Shown here: piece by piece, positions 1-10,135 of the stretch | Numbering within the stretch: the stretch's first letter is position 1 | Layout of the letters: every line of letters starts with the position of its first letter | From: Trypanosoma brucei gambiense DAL972 | Lineage: Eukaryota > Euglenozoa > Kinetoplastea > Trypanosomatida > Trypanosomatidae | Assembly: GCF_000210295.1 (NCBI RefSeq) | Contig: NC_026744.1 | Coordinates: forward strand, 2,108,001 to 2,172,000 | DNA length: 64,000 bases | Direction of reading: 5' to 3' | The notes under the pieces: model-generated | Database searches by the model: none | What the model was told of the DNA's origin: nothing | The model's input: only the letters and a program-made list of their open reading frames with translations | Translations under genes and position numbers: made by a program

Positions 1-82
1 CAATTTAAACGAACCAAATTTGCTGCAGTAATTATAAAAAACGGCATTATAAAACAAACGATTCAAACACCTGCCAGTACAC

Positions 83-2044
83 TTACAGATCGTCCATGGG
101 TTGTGGCTTGTCGCCTCCGCCGGCGGATTGGTAAGTCTTCTGGATGATGGGGTTGGTCACGCTCTGCAGAGTTTCCAGGGCAGTTTTGTACTCCTCCTTT
201 TCGGCGTTCGGATTTTCGTCAAGGAAGCGGATCGCCTCCGCAACAGCGGTCTCCACTGCAGCCTTGTCATTGGGGTCAAGTTTCCCACCAAGCTTATCCT
301 TATCGTTCACTTGGTTGCGTAGGGAATACGCAACGCTCTCCAGCGAGTTACGCGCATCCACACGCTCGCGCACCTTGCGGTCCTCGTCCTCGAACTCTGC
401 CGCTTCGCGCACCATACGCTCAATCTCCTCCTCGCTTAGGCGACCCTTGTCGTTGGTGATGGTGATCTCTTCCTTCTTTCCAGACGACTTGTCCATAGCG
501 CTCACCTGCAGGATGCTGTTCTCGTCGACGTCAAATGTCACTTCGATTTGTGGCACACCACGCGCAGCAGGAGGAATTCCCGACAACTCGAATTTGCCCA
601 GGAGGCGGTTATCCTTTGTCAGCTGGCGCTCACCCTCATACACTTGGATAAGCACACCCGGCTGGTTGTCCGCATGGGTAGAAAAGACCTGACTCTTCTT
701 GGTGGGGATCTGTGTGTTACGCTCGATGAGTTTTGTCATGACACCACCCACAGTTTCAATACCAAGCGACAGTGGGATCACATCTACAAGCACAACGCGC
801 CCGCCAACCTCGCTTTCACCGGTTAGCACCGCAGCTTGCACAGCGGCACCATATGCTACGGCTTCATCGGGGTTAATACCACGGTTCAGTTCCTTCCCAC
901 CGAAGAAGTCACTGATCAGTTGTTGTACCTTCGGCACACGTGTGGATCCACCAACGAGGACAATCTCGTGGATGTCACTCTTCTTCAGCTTCGCATCCTC
1001 CAGCACACGTTGCACGGGCACGAGTGTCCCCTTGAAGAGGTCCATGTTCAGCTCCTCAAACTTCGCACGTGTGATTTTCTCGCTGAAATCGAAGCCCTCC
1101 GTAAGGCTGTCCACCTCCACACGCGCCTCGGGATGAGACGACAGCTGTCGCTTCGCAGCCTCACATGCCTTGCGAAGACGTGCCAGTGCCTTTTGGTCCT
1201 TACTGATGTCAACATTCTTTTTCTTCTTCAGCATGTCCACAAAGTGTCGCATCATGTTGTTATCAAAGTCCTCACCACCAAGGTGCGTATCACCGTTTGT
1301 CGCCACAACTTCGAAGAAGCCCTCATCGATTGTCAGCAGTGACACATCAAAGGTACCACCACCAAGATCGAACACCAGGATATTCTTCTCACCGGCTTTG
1401 TTTAGCCCATATGCGATGGCGGCTGCGGTGGGCTCATTGATGATGCGCACTACGTTCAAACCGGCGATGGTCCCAGCATCCTTTGTCGACTGCCGTTGTG
1501 CGTCATTGAAGTACGCAGGTACCGTTACAACAGCGTTTTTCACTTTCTCGCCAAGGTACGTTTCTGCAATTTCCTTCATCTTCTGCAGCACCATGGCACT
1601 GATCTCTTCTGGTGTGAACTGTTTCTTTTTCCCACCCACCATCACTTGTACCTTCGGCTTCCCGTCGCGGTCCGCAATGACCTCATACGACAGCAGTTTC
1701 TTGTCAGCCTGCACTGCCGCATCCGTGTACTTGCGGCCAATCAGCCTCTTGATGGTGTAGATTGTATTATGCGGATTCTGTGGAAGCTGATTCTTCGCAC
1801 CGTCACCGATCAGCCGCTCTGTGTCGGTAAAGGCGACGACGGAAGGTGTGATGCGGTTACCCATCTCGTTCGGGATGATATGCACATCACCCTTCTGCCA
1901 CACACCCACAACGGAGTATGTTGTGCCGAGGTCGATGCCCACGCATGGTGCTTCCACCTTGCCGCCACTTTCGGGTGCTGCTGAGACGGCTGCAACCGTC
2001 ACAGTCAGGAACACCGCTGCAGTGGTCAGCCACATCCTCGACAT
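83..2044 (-). CDS. BiP: BiP/GRP78, ER lumenal Hsp70 chaperone (copy 1)
   Basis: ER Hsp70 that binds nascent secretory proteins in cycles of ATP hydrolysis; in trypanosomes it handles the heavy flux of GPI-anchored surface proteins. The 653-residue protein starts with a hydrophobic signal peptide (about residues 4-22). Hsp70 signatures follow: GIDLGTTYS at 36-44, [10 protein letters not shown] at 226-235 and [11 protein letters not shown] at 361-371. The interdomain linker [10 protein letters not shown] is at 421-430, followed by the substrate-binding domain and lid. The C-terminus is MDDL, the trypanosome counterpart of KDEL. The protein is identical to that of the second copy at 7180-9141. 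The first Met was taken as start because it directly precedes the signal peptide. Identity is clear from full-length family resemblance. Confidence 0.97.
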   Translation of the reverse strand: MSRMWLTTAAVFLTVTVAAVSAAPESGGKVEAPCVGIDLGTTYSVVGVWQKGDVHIIPNEMGNRITPSVVAFTDTERLIGDGAKNQLPQNPHNTIYTIKRLIGRKYTDAAVQADKKLLSYEVIADRDGKPKVQVMVGGKKKQFTPEEISAMVLQKMKEIAETYLGEKVKNAVVTVPAYFNDAQRQSTKDAGTIAGLNVVRIINEPTAAAIAYGLNKAGEKNILVFDLGGGTFDVSLLTIDEGFFEVVATNGDTHLGGEDFDNNMMRHFVDMLKKKKNVDISKDQKALARLRKACEAAKRQLSSHPEARVEVDSLTEGFDFSEKITRAKFEELNMDLFKGTLVPVQRVLEDAKLKKSDIHEIVLVGGSTRVPKVQQLISDFFGGKELNRGINPDEAVAYGAAVQAAVLTGESEVGGRVVLVDVIPLSLGIETVGGVMTKLIERNTQIPTKKSQVFSTHADNQPGVLIQVYEGERQLTKDNRLLGKFELSGIPPAARGVPQIEVTFDVDENSILQVSAMDKSSGKKEEITITNDKGRLSEEEIERMVREAAEFEDEDRKVRERVDARNSLESVAYSLRNQVNDKDKLGGKLDPNDKAAVETAVAEAIRFLDENPNAEKEEYKTALETLQSVTNPIIQKTYQSAGGGDKPQPMDDL

Positions 2045-2443
2045 CGGGAGGGGGATTATCTTGAACTTAATATTAGTGTTAGGTAAGTAGGTTTGTGTGC
2101 TTTAGTATGCTTAGCTTATCTTTCCAAAACAACGGGAAACGTGAAAATATGTGGAGAGGAGGTGTGGTGGGGCGATGAAAAGGGACAAATAGGGAAAGGG
2201 AAATGGTAAAACGCAGATGGCACACGGAAAGGGCAAGGCGGAAGAAGGGGTCGCCTCCAGTGCTGCCATGGGGCTCCTGCAAGTAGAGGTTATGTGCTCT
2301 CTAGATAAAAATGCGCGTGAAGTGTGCCGCTACGGGGCAATACGCACCACAGAATTTACATAATTAAAACGAGGGATGTAAGTCCTTCCTGTATACCCAA
2401 AACTGTAGAAGTTCCAAAAAAAAATGTGCAGAGTGGGGCTTCC
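2045..2443. other. Intergenic region between the unknown 254-aa gene's 3' end and BiP copy 1
   Basis: Holds the upstream part of the BiP repeat (to 2400), with its pyrimidine-rich tract on the minus strand. No further gene is visible. Confidence 0.6.
2143..2210 (-). promoter_or_regulatory. Probable polypyrimidine tract for trans-splicing of BiP copy 1
   Basis: On the minus strand this stretch is rich in C and T, and AG dinucleotides lie between it and the BiP start codon. That is the arrangement expected for spliced-leader addition. The exact acceptor AG cannot be chosen from sequence alone. The identical tract precedes copy 2 at about 9240-9307. Confidence 0.4.
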
Positions 2444-3208
2444 CTACCACTCACGCGTTGGTAAGGAGCACTTTGGGGGAAGCGACATGCCGTGCGGTGG
2501 TGCTTGGTCCTCAGTATAGTAACGTCCCGTTCGCTGTTGGTAATGTGTTGTGCTTTCGTAGATGAGTGGAAGCCGAAGGTAGGTATTGTCTACCGCTGCG
2601 GGTGCGCACCACGGCTCCGTCACCGTTCCGTTGTATTCAGATCCACCTGTTGGTGGTATGCGATCTGTGTGGTTCCCAGGGTGAGCAATTCTCCGCTCGG
2701 GGTTAGCGGTGTCGAGTGGAAGCTGCTTGTCCATTATGTCACCTGTGGAAAACGGTTGTTTCCCCTCTGCAGAATTGATGCAGGTTCCGATCGTTTCTCC
2801 TTGTTGTCCATGGTCGCCGACAGTGCCTGCCAGTCCGCTGCCGAGCTGCAAACCTCCGTCATTGCCGTGGGTACCAGCTTTAACGCCTTCAACAGCGTCA
2901 ACACCGCCGTTCCCATCACCTTCCGCTCCAGAAGTCTCTCTTATAGCACCGTCTCCAGAACTTCCAATAGGAACTCTGCTGTAACGCGACCTCCCAAACA
3001 AATCCGGCACGTCTCTTACCTTCGGATTGCCAAACGGATCAATTAAATCACCTTTCTTTGACGATGTGTACGTGCTGCGCGGGGCAAAGGTCCCCCCGGG
3101 AACGGGGTTAATCCAATAAGCTCCGCCGTGGTTGATAAATACATCACGATCTACTGAGGCCGTTTGTGAAGCGGGTACAAATGACATTTCTAAAAGCCTT
3201 CTGCTCAA
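2444..3208 (-). CDS. Hypothetical protein, 254 aa
   Basis: Not recognised. The sequence is hydrophilic, with no membrane segment and no signal peptide. It is rich in Gly, Pro, Asp and Thr, with a glycine/aspartate-rich middle (about residues 85-135) and several Tyr/Pro/Arg-containing short motifs near both ends. A second Met at residue 8 (MSFVPASQ) is an equally plausible start, at 3187. The ORF is open for 255 codons on the strand that carries every other gene in the cluster, between two recognisable genes. Extended Tyr/Pro motifs would fit an axonemal microtubule-associated protein, but that is speculation. Confidence 0.65.
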   Translation of the reverse strand: MSRRLLEMSFVPASQTASVDRDVFINHGGAYWINPVPGGTFAPRSTYTSSKKGDLIDPFGNPKVRDVPDLFGRSRYSRVPIGSSGDGAIRETSGAEGDGNGGVDAVEGVKAGTHGNDGGLQLGSGLAGTVGDHGQQGETIGTCINSAEGKQPFSTGDIMDKQLPLDTANPERRIAHPGNHTDRIPPTGGSEYNGTVTEPWCAPAAVDNTYLRLPLIYESTTHYQQRTGRYYTEDQAPPHGMSLPPKCSLPTREW

Positions 3209-3439
3209 TGAATCTAGAAGAGGGATAAGGACGAAAGCAGTGCATTTTAGAGACCCTCACAGTATCGAAAGCATTATAGAAAAGTGTGCATGCGAAACTG
3301 CAGTGACGATGATACAACAGTTGTGCACATTCCTCAGTACTTTGTCCACCAGCAGATACTTATCCCTTTTTCTACTGGTGCAAGGGGAACATTCCACCGT
3401 AAACTGCATCATCTTCAAAACATTTGCATCGGCATCGCC

Positions 3440-3724
3440 CTACTTTTTCTTGATCGGCTTCTTTTGCCGTTGTGCGGCCAGTTCTTCTCTGCGCCGTGTC
3501 AACCGTGTCTTGGCGTCGGCTAAGCCGATATGCTTTCGCTGCTGCCGTTGCTCCGCTGCGTCGGCAGTTGCCTTCCGTTGCGCCACATTCTTAGCCCTGT
3601 CACCGCAGCCATGCACTTCTGGGAGCAGGTGAGACGTACACATGCGCTGGCTGCAATGCTCACAGGCCGGCAGCGCGGTATATGTCAGGTTTGAGCACCC
3701 TTTGAATGCACAAACAACGGACAT
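3440..3724 (-). CDS. Small AN1-type zinc finger protein
   Basis: A 94-residue protein that is almost entirely one AN1 zinc finger plus a basic tail. Metal ligands are visible as C5-x4-C10, then C21-x2-C24-x4-C29-x2-H32-x5-H38-x-C40, which is the AN1 spacing apart from the slightly wide first pair. Residues 43-94 are Arg/Lys/Gln/Ala-rich, probably helical, and end in KKPIKKK. AN1 proteins are often linked to stress responses, ubiquitin or p97, but those usually carry additional A20, UBL or UIM domains that are absent here. The role is therefore unknown. Small size, full conservation of ligands and position in the gene cluster support a real gene. Confidence 0.85.
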   Translation of the reverse strand: MSVVCAFKGCSNLTYTALPACEHCSQRMCTSHLLPEVHGCGDRAKNVAQRKATADAAEQRQQRKHIGLADAKTRLTRRREELAAQRQKKPIKKK

Positions 3725-4135
3725 ATTCCTTTAGCGTGCACAAACTTAATTAGATGTGTTGTATAACCGCAGGTGCCACGCTAGCAAGTTTTGGAAGAAA
3801 GCGAAAGAAGATGTTTGGTTGATTAACAGAGCGAAAAGAAGATGCAGCATAGAATCCAACAACACACGGCTCCTTATCCACCAGCAGCGAGTGACGCCGC
3901 TCCCTTTGTGGAGCCACATCCGAACCGTATGGCTTTATCTAACCACAACTAAAGTAAACCGACTCTGAGCAAAATCCTCCCTTGGGGGAAAACGCTACCT
4001 TCCTTAGCACCAATGCCATGCGGGTTGCTCTCCAAGTCGACCGAGGCACAACCAGCAGTCACTTTTTCCCTCCCTTCTCTCCCCCCCTACATTTGCCCCC
4101 AAAGGCCCCCTGTCCTTTTTCCTTTCCATGTGGTA
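3725..4135. other. Intergenic region, V-ATPase c 3' UTR and AN1 gene 5' flank
   Basis: The stretch 4055-4130 is C/T-rich on the plus strand, hence purine-rich in the transcript. I see no gene, repeat or structured RNA. Confidence 0.5.
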
Positions 4136-4735
4136 TCATGAGGAGTCACAGAGTCCCGTGTACCTGTTCGCTTGGTTATTCATCAACAATGCAATGATAA
4201 GCCCATAGAGGCCCAGGGCCTCGGAAAAGATCAACATGAGCACCATGGCCACGAAAACCTGATCCTGCTTGCCATAAGCCCGGGTGGTTGTGTCACCCAC
4301 CACACCGATGGAAAGCCCTGCGGCAAGCGAGGCGAGTCCCGCCGCCATTCCCGCGCCCAAATGCAGGTTGGCAGAGAAGGTAGAATAGGAGTAGAGCTCC
4401 GTTTTGATGTTGTTGTTTATTATAACTGCCACGATCAAACCATAGATGCCGAGGATGCCAGCCATAACAACTGGAACGATGCCGCGCATGATCTTCTCGG
4501 GAGCCAGAAGTCCTAGTTGGGCTAATCCGACGCCTGACTTTGCAGCACCGTAGGCAGAGCCCAGATTAGCAAAGATAAGAGCAACAGCCACACCCAGAGA
4601 GCCGAAAAAGCCAGCGCTTTGTGGGTACATTCGGGCCAAACAGGCCTCTTTCCGAGTAGTATTGCCGTCACCGACCGTAGCAAAGACAGTGGTGACACAT
4701 ATCACGGAGAGTAAACCTATAAAAGAGTATTTCAT
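4136..4735 (-). CDS. V-type H+-ATPase proteolipid subunit c
   Basis: Forms the proton-translocating rotor ring of the vacuolar ATPase in acidic organelles (endosomes, lysosome, acidocalcisomes). The start was set at the Met of MKYSFIG (4735) rather than the upstream in-frame Met at 4918, because the upstream part is low-complexity and the family starts near here. The resulting 199-aa protein has four hydrophobic helices arranged as two repeats. The essential proton-carrying glutamate is E172 in the IFSEALGLYGLI segment of the last helix. The N-terminus has an additional hydrophobic stretch (about residues 3-20) ahead of the usual start, resembling a signal peptide and making it longer than yeast or animal subunit c (about 160 aa). 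Confidence 0.95.
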   Translation of the reverse strand: MKYSFIGLLSVICVTTVFATVGDGNTTRKEACLARMYPQSAGFFGSLGVAVALIFANLGSAYGAAKSGVGLAQLGLLAPEKIMRGIVPVVMAGILGIYGLIVAVIINNNIKTELYSYSTFSANLHLGAGMAAGLASLAAGLSIGVVGDTTTRAYGKQDQVFVAMVLMLIFSEALGLYGLIIALLMNNQANRYTGLCDSS

Positions 4736-5845
4736 AGGTGCAGCAAACGACGCACAACCTAAAGTGAGCAATGTTCGCGCATACAAAGATAACAGTGGAG
4801 ACAATAAAGGGGAAGAGATATGATAAAGATGAAGGTTGCGCGAACTGCCGCTCGCAGAAAAAAGGGGGTGGAGACGCAAAACCTCTTGCAGCATGCACAC
4901 GGAAGGTAGACAATCCACGAATGGTCAGATGGCCTTGGCACAACAAAAGCAAAGTACTGTCCAACTCTCCTTGTGCGAAATGTCCAACTAAAAGGGATGA
5001 GAAGCAGTCGCGATAAATGTGGTGTCACGACGCGTTTCCTTAACGTTAGTTAGCATAACTCACCCATCCTCCGCGATGCAATCTCCAAAAAAAAAACGGC
5101 TACCCGCATAAATACACATCAACCAAACAACACTCCAGCCAGATGGATGTGATACGCATGAAAAAAGTACGCGATTTAGTGCGACTTATAATTAATATTG
5201 AAAACAAGTCACGCAAACACAAACTGTTAAGAACACAGCACAGATTGCATCTGGCTGCGTAAAGGGCTCATCGCACTCTCAGCTCTTGCCGATACTTCCC
5301 TGTCGACTCGAAGATAATCCCTAGCCGCTGGCCGCGTTAAGGTGGAATACTGTGAGTTAAGGAGCCGGTCTCCACGTCCAAATCCCTAACGATAAATTGC
5401 TCCCTAAACTATGATTCGCTAAGGCACAAAGCAGAGTGATAGGGAGGAGAGTTAAGGTGGAATGACACACGCTGCTCACGACAAGATGTAAGAGAAAAAC
5501 ACGCTACACCGCGGTGCGGCACGGCTCACAGGGTGATAGGGTGAGAAGGATTTCCTACAAATATAAAACCTGCGACACCAGTGAGAAAATGGGCCCTCTC
5601 ACTTAGTTCAGTCGAGCGCTCACAAATAAAAAGAAATAAATAATCAAAACAAATAAAATAGAAAAATTGATGAATCATATATATATTTATATGTTTTCGT
5701 TAATTAAAAAAAATCCCTCCTGTACATGGTATGTCGTGCCGCCATCCTCTCCCGGGGTCATTTTCGTATCACCAGTGGATGACAGAACATTATAATGTCA
5801 TTGCCGAGTGCCTCCAGGTAAAACTTACTGATAGTTTATTCATTC
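4736..5845. other. Intergenic region with short direct repeats, no gene seen
   Basis: About 1.1 kb. The part next to the V-ATPase start (4855-4875) is a minus-strand polypyrimidine run and may serve trans-splicing. A 13-base word, gttaaggtggaat, occurs at 5336-5348 and again at 5451-5463. An A/T-rich patch lies at 5620-5720. The rest is probably the long 3' UTR of the DUF423 gene. Confidence 0.5.
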
Positions 5846-6235
5846 TTAGAAACCTGCAATTGCAACAGACACCCACCCCAACATCATTGTGATACCACCA
5901 ACCGGAGCGAAGTGCCCCACTTGTTTGCCAGGGACTCCTAAGCAGATGGCATAGACGGTACCACAAAAGATCGTTGTTCCGGCGAACAATAACACGAAAC
6001 TGCGGTTGAGCCACCTGGCGGCGCTGCTTTCCGGCTCGGCAATCTTGAGGGCAGCAAAGATAGCCATCATCGCGGCAGTGTGAATAAGGTTAAATTGGAC
6101 AGCGTGGTCCCATGCGAGCTTCAACTTATCAGAAAGGTTAGGGTCCAGCCAGTGCGAGCCGGCGGCTGCGGCCACGACACCGATGAGACCGAGGACGCCA
6201 ATGAGGATCATCGGAGTATCTCTTACTTTGCCCAT
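5846..6235 (-). CDS. DUF423-family small membrane protein
   Basis: A 129-aa multi-spanning membrane protein. It carries the DUF423 pattern: an N-terminal hydrophobic helix running into AAAGSH, a central AVQFNLIHTAA segment with the conserved histidine, and a C-terminal GHFAPVGGITMMLGW segment. Four transmembrane helices are visible. Family members occur in bacteria and eukaryotes and have no established biochemical function. The start was set at MGKVRDT (6235); an upstream in-frame Met at 6274 would add 13 polar residues (MNTPNLKTS...) that look like 5' UTR. Confidence 0.88.
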   Translation of the reverse strand: MGKVRDTPMILIGVLGLIGVVAAAAGSHWLDPNLSDKLKLAWDHAVQFNLIHTAAMMAIFAALKIAEPESSAARWLNRSFVLLFAGTTIFCGTVYAICLGVPGKQVGHFAPVGGITMMLGWVSVAIAGF

Positions 6236-7179
6236 GGTTGTAGTGTTACTTGTTTTTAGGTTTGGTGTGTTCAATAACGATAATTAACCTTGCTGTTACT
6301 TCCATTAGTTCAAACAAAATGGAAGGAGAGAAAGAATAATACTTCCTGTATAGCCATTTCTTTCCATTTAAATACAAATAGGCGCACACACCCAGCACAA
6401 ACTTTTCTTCTTGGCTAACCAGAGGCAAAAAATTATCAAATTTTGTTGTTTTTTTCCCGAACCTCCTCAAATATAAATTTCAGAGAAATGGTTGCCGTAT
6501 GCAGAGCAGGCACCTTAATTTTCCTTTTTTTTTAATTTCCCACCTCCTTTCCGCAAGACGAAGAACTGGTATACGTACCTTAGACATCTCTTAGGATCAC
6601 TTCGTCTGAAGGGCACGAACAAAGCTAGGAAAAGTAGAGTTAGAAAAAAATGATGGCCAGTTAAATTTTCTTTGAACCACCGGTGTGCCCTTCGTTATTC
6701 TTCCTCCGTGTTCCAGCACTCTGTGGTTTGATTACAGAGGTCAGAGAACAGGTATGCCGCACATTTTATTAACCAATCTTTCAGTTCAGTCGTCTCCCAT
6801 TCAATTTTTCTCTACCAATCTCACCCTATTACCCACTTCAATTGCTTACCTTTTACCTTCATATCCCCACGACACCGGTGATGCCTTTGTATTATTTGCT
6901 GCTTTCGCAGAAAGTAGATTAAACATCTATTTGACACACGAAGAAAATAGCACGTGCTTCAACTAAAGTCAGTAAGTTGAGAATAAACAGCAGCCACAAT
7001 TACAAGCAACTCCATTTCTTCCCACCATTCATCGACCAGTATCGCACAGCAAGCGCTTCCAACCACTCTTCTTGAACAACTGCAGGCCAACCACTCTACC
7101 ATATCCACTCTGCACTTCAATAAGTATACAAAGCAAAAAAAAATAATAATAATAACCACTCACACACCTGCCAGTACAC
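6236..7179. other. Intergenic region between BiP copy 2 and the DUF423 gene
   Basis: About 0.9 kb containing the BiP copy 2 3' UTR and the DUF423 5' flank. It has an A/T-rich run near 6440-6540 and T/C-rich stretches on the plus strand from about 6690 to 6860. The repeat shared with copy 1 ends at 7164. No gene is visible. Confidence 0.5.
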
Positions 7180-9497
7180 TTACAGATCGTCCATGGGTTG
7201 TGGCTTGTCGCCCCCGCCGGCGGATTGGTAAGTCTTCTGGATGATGGGGTTGGTCACGCTCTGCAGAGTTTCCAGGGCAGTTTTGTACTCCTCCTTTTCG
7301 GCGTTCGGATTTTCGTCAAGGAAGCGGATCGCCTCCGCAACAGCGGTCTCCACTGCAGCCTTGTCATTGGGGTCAAGTTTCCCACCAAGCTTATCCTTAT
7401 CGTTCACTTGGTTGCGTAGGGAATACGCAACGCTCTCCAGCGAGTTACGCGCATCCACACGCTCGCGCACCTTGCGGTCCTCGTCCTCGAACTCTGCCGC
7501 TTCGCGCACCATACGCTCAATCTCCTCCTCGCTTAGGCGACCCTTGTCGTTGGTGATGGTGATCTCTTCCTTCTTTCCAGACGACTTGTCCATAGCGCTC
7601 ACCTGCAGGATGCTGTTCTCGTCGACGTCAAATGTCACTTCGATTTGTGGCACACCACGCGCAGCAGGAGGAATTCCCGACAACTCGAATTTGCCCAGGA
7701 GGCGGTTATCCTTTGTCAGCTGGCGCTCACCCTCATACACTTGGATAAGCACACCCGGCTGGTTGTCCGCATGGGTAGAAAAGACCTGACTCTTCTTGGT
7801 GGGGATCTGTGTGTTACGCTCGATGAGTTTTGTCATGACACCACCCACAGTTTCAATACCAAGCGACAGTGGGATCACATCTACAAGCACAACGCGCCCG
7901 CCAACCTCGCTTTCACCGGTTAGCACCGCAGCTTGCACAGCGGCACCATATGCTACGGCTTCATCGGGGTTAATACCACGGTTCAGTTCCTTCCCACCGA
8001 AGAAGTCACTGATCAGTTGTTGTACCTTCGGCACACGTGTGGATCCACCAACGAGGACAATCTCGTGGATGTCACTCTTCTTCAGCTTCGCATCCTCCAG
8101 CACACGTTGCACGGGCACGAGTGTCCCCTTGAAGAGGTCCATGTTCAGCTCCTCAAACTTCGCACGTGTGATTTTCTCGCTGAAATCGAAGCCCTCCGTA
8201 AGGCTGTCCACCTCCACACGCGCCTCGGGATGAGACGACAGCTGTCGCTTCGCAGCCTCACATGCCTTGCGAAGACGTGCCAGTGCCTTTTGGTCCTTAC
8301 TGATGTCAACATTCTTTTTCTTCTTCAGCATGTCCACAAAGTGTCGCATCATGTTGTTATCAAAGTCCTCACCACCAAGGTGCGTATCACCGTTTGTCGC
8401 CACAACTTCGAAGAAGCCCTCATCGATTGTCAGCAGTGACACATCAAAGGTACCACCACCAAGATCGAACACCAGGATATTCTTCTCACCGGCTTTGTTT
8501 AGCCCATATGCGATGGCGGCTGCGGTGGGCTCATTGATGATGCGCACTACGTTCAAACCGGCGATGGTCCCAGCATCCTTTGTCGACTGCCGTTGTGCGT
8601 CATTGAAGTACGCAGGTACCGTTACAACAGCGTTTTTCACTTTCTCGCCAAGGTACGTTTCTGCAATTTCCTTCATCTTCTGCAGCACCATGGCACTGAT
8701 CTCTTCTGGTGTGAACTGTTTCTTTTTCCCACCCACCATCACTTGTACCTTCGGCTTCCCGTCGCGGTCCGCAATGACCTCATACGACAGCAGTTTCTTG
8801 TCAGCCTGCACTGCCGCATCCGTGTACTTGCGGCCAATCAGCCTCTTGATGGTGTAGATTGTATTATGCGGATTCTGTGGAAGCTGATTCTTCGCACCGT
8901 CACCGATCAGCCGCTCTGTGTCGGTAAAGGCGACGACGGAAGGTGTGATGCGGTTACCCATCTCGTTCGGGATGATATGCACATCACCCTTCTGCCACAC
9001 ACCCACAACGGAGTATGTTGTGCCGAGGTCGATGCCCACGCATGGTGCTTCCACCTTGCCGCCACTTTCGGGTGCTGCTGAGACGGCTGCAACCGTCACA
9101 GTCAGGAACACCGCTGCAGTGGTCAGCCACATCCTCGACATCGGGAGGGGGATTATCTTGAACTTAATATTAGTGTTAGGTAAGTAGGTTTGTGTGCTTT
9201 AGTATGCTTAGCTTATCTTTCCAAAACAACGGGAAACGTGAAAATATGTGGAGAGGAGGTGTGGTGGGGCGATGAAAAGGGACAAATAGGGAAAGGGAAA
9301 TGGTAAAACGCAGATGGCACACGGAAAGGGCAAGGCGGAAGAAGGGGTCGCCTCCAGTGCTGCCATGGGGCTCCTGCAAGTAGAGGTTATGTGCTCTCTA
9401 GATAAAAATGCGCGTGAAGTCTGCCGCTACGGGGCAATACGCACCACAGAATTTACATAATTAAAACGAGGGATGTAAGTCCTTCCTGTATACCCAA
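7164..9497. repeat. Dispersed direct repeat carrying BiP, copy 2
   Basis: Partner of 67-2400, same orientation, two observed base differences. The 4.76 kb between the copies holds four unrelated genes, so this is not a simple head-to-tail tandem. Confidence 0.9.
7180..9141 (-). CDS. BiP: BiP/GRP78, ER lumenal Hsp70 chaperone (copy 2)
   Basis: Encodes the same 653-residue protein as the gene at 83-2044, with the same signal peptide, Hsp70 signatures and MDDL end. Within the CDS the only nucleotide difference I found is a silent third-position change near the 3' end (7213). The 5' flank is also shared for about 350 bases, so both copies should receive the same spliced-leader signals. The 3' UTRs differ just after the stop codon, so any copy-specific control must act through the 3' UTR. 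Two identical copies fit high gene dosage in a genome without per-gene promoters. Confidence 0.97.
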   Translation of the reverse strand: MSRMWLTTAAVFLTVTVAAVSAAPESGGKVEAPCVGIDLGTTYSVVGVWQKGDVHIIPNEMGNRITPSVVAFTDTERLIGDGAKNQLPQNPHNTIYTIKRLIGRKYTDAAVQADKKLLSYEVIADRDGKPKVQVMVGGKKKQFTPEEISAMVLQKMKEIAETYLGEKVKNAVVTVPAYFNDAQRQSTKDAGTIAGLNVVRIINEPTAAAIAYGLNKAGEKNILVFDLGGGTFDVSLLTIDEGFFEVVATNGDTHLGGEDFDNNMMRHFVDMLKKKKNVDISKDQKALARLRKACEAAKRQLSSHPEARVEVDSLTEGFDFSEKITRAKFEELNMDLFKGTLVPVQRVLEDAKLKKSDIHEIVLVGGSTRVPKVQQLISDFFGGKELNRGINPDEAVAYGAAVQAAVLTGESEVGGRVVLVDVIPLSLGIETVGGVMTKLIERNTQIPTKKSQVFSTHADNQPGVLIQVYEGERQLTKDNRLLGKFELSGIPPAARGVPQIEVTFDVDENSILQVSAMDKSSGKKEEITITNDKGRLSEEEIERMVREAAEFEDEDRKVRERVDARNSLESVAYSLRNQVNDKDKLGGKLDPNDKAAVETAVAEAIRFLDENPNAEKEEYKTALETLQSVTNPIIQKTYQSAGGGDKPQPMDDL

Positions 9498-10135
9498 CAA
9501 CACCGTTTACCTGCATTGTTATTTTTTGTTTGGCCTCCCTTTCGGTAAGTCACTAGTAAATTGCTGGTGCGCAATAAATAACTAAGCGTGAAACTCGTGC
9601 CGTGTACACGGTTACTGTGTTTCTTCTATGAAACAGTCTTAGTAAGCCTGCTGCCATCGTAAACACAGTAACATCTTCCTGCTGTCATGTATAAAAAGTG
9701 GAGGAACTGTTAGGTTTGAAAGCGCACTTCATTTATCTTTGCGAATCGCATGCTCATCTGTGGTATTGTTACGTCGATTCTATATTATCAGGCGTCAGCG
9801 CATATTTCCACGACAGGGCGTATTGCTACTGCTGCAATGGCCTCTCCAGTTTGGCGAAGCCATATATTTGTGAAAGGAAAGAATAACTACCTGATGTTTT
9901 GAAGATGAATGAGTTTTGGGATTTCCCCCCCCCCCCCTTTGCAATGTGCATATACAAAAAAAAAGGCACGTACAAGTTTTATTTATGTTCAGTAGGTGGT
10001 GGGCGCTGTCCGAATAAGCTCATGGGTGTGTTCGGTTCTTGTTATGAAACATATACTACACAACTAGAGGGAAACATAATCCCCTCTCGTCCTTTAACCT
10101 CTTTGCTCTCGCCTCTGCTAATGTTTGCTATCGTT
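9142..10135. other. Intergenic region upstream of BiP copy 2
   Basis: Includes the repeat-borne BiP 5' flank to 9497, then roughly 640 bases of unique sequence that is probably the 3' UTR of the next gene. A C homopolymer of about 13 bases starts near 9926 and an A run near 9956. No gene is supported. Confidence 0.5.

Larger units (their letters stand above)
67..2400. repeat. Dispersed direct repeat carrying BiP, copy 1
   Basis: By eye, positions 67-2400 match 7164-9497 with a constant offset of 7097. The block contains the whole BiP CDS, about 15 bases beyond its stop and about 350 bases of 5' flank. I found only two differences: t116 versus c7213 (a synonymous glycine codon) and g2324 versus c9421 in the flank. 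Homology stops abruptly at both ends. Confidence 0.9.

Noticed and set aside
101..1984. Several long plus-strand open frames opposite BiP copy 1 (and the same opposite copy 2)
   Set aside because: They are antisense shadows of a highly biased coding sequence; none resembles a protein family and all run against the cluster direction.
4736..4918. Extended N-terminus of V-ATPase subunit c from the upstream in-frame Met
   Set aside because: The additional 61 residues are low-complexity Ser/Leu-rich and lie in the pyrimidine-rich leader; the Met at 4735 fits the family.
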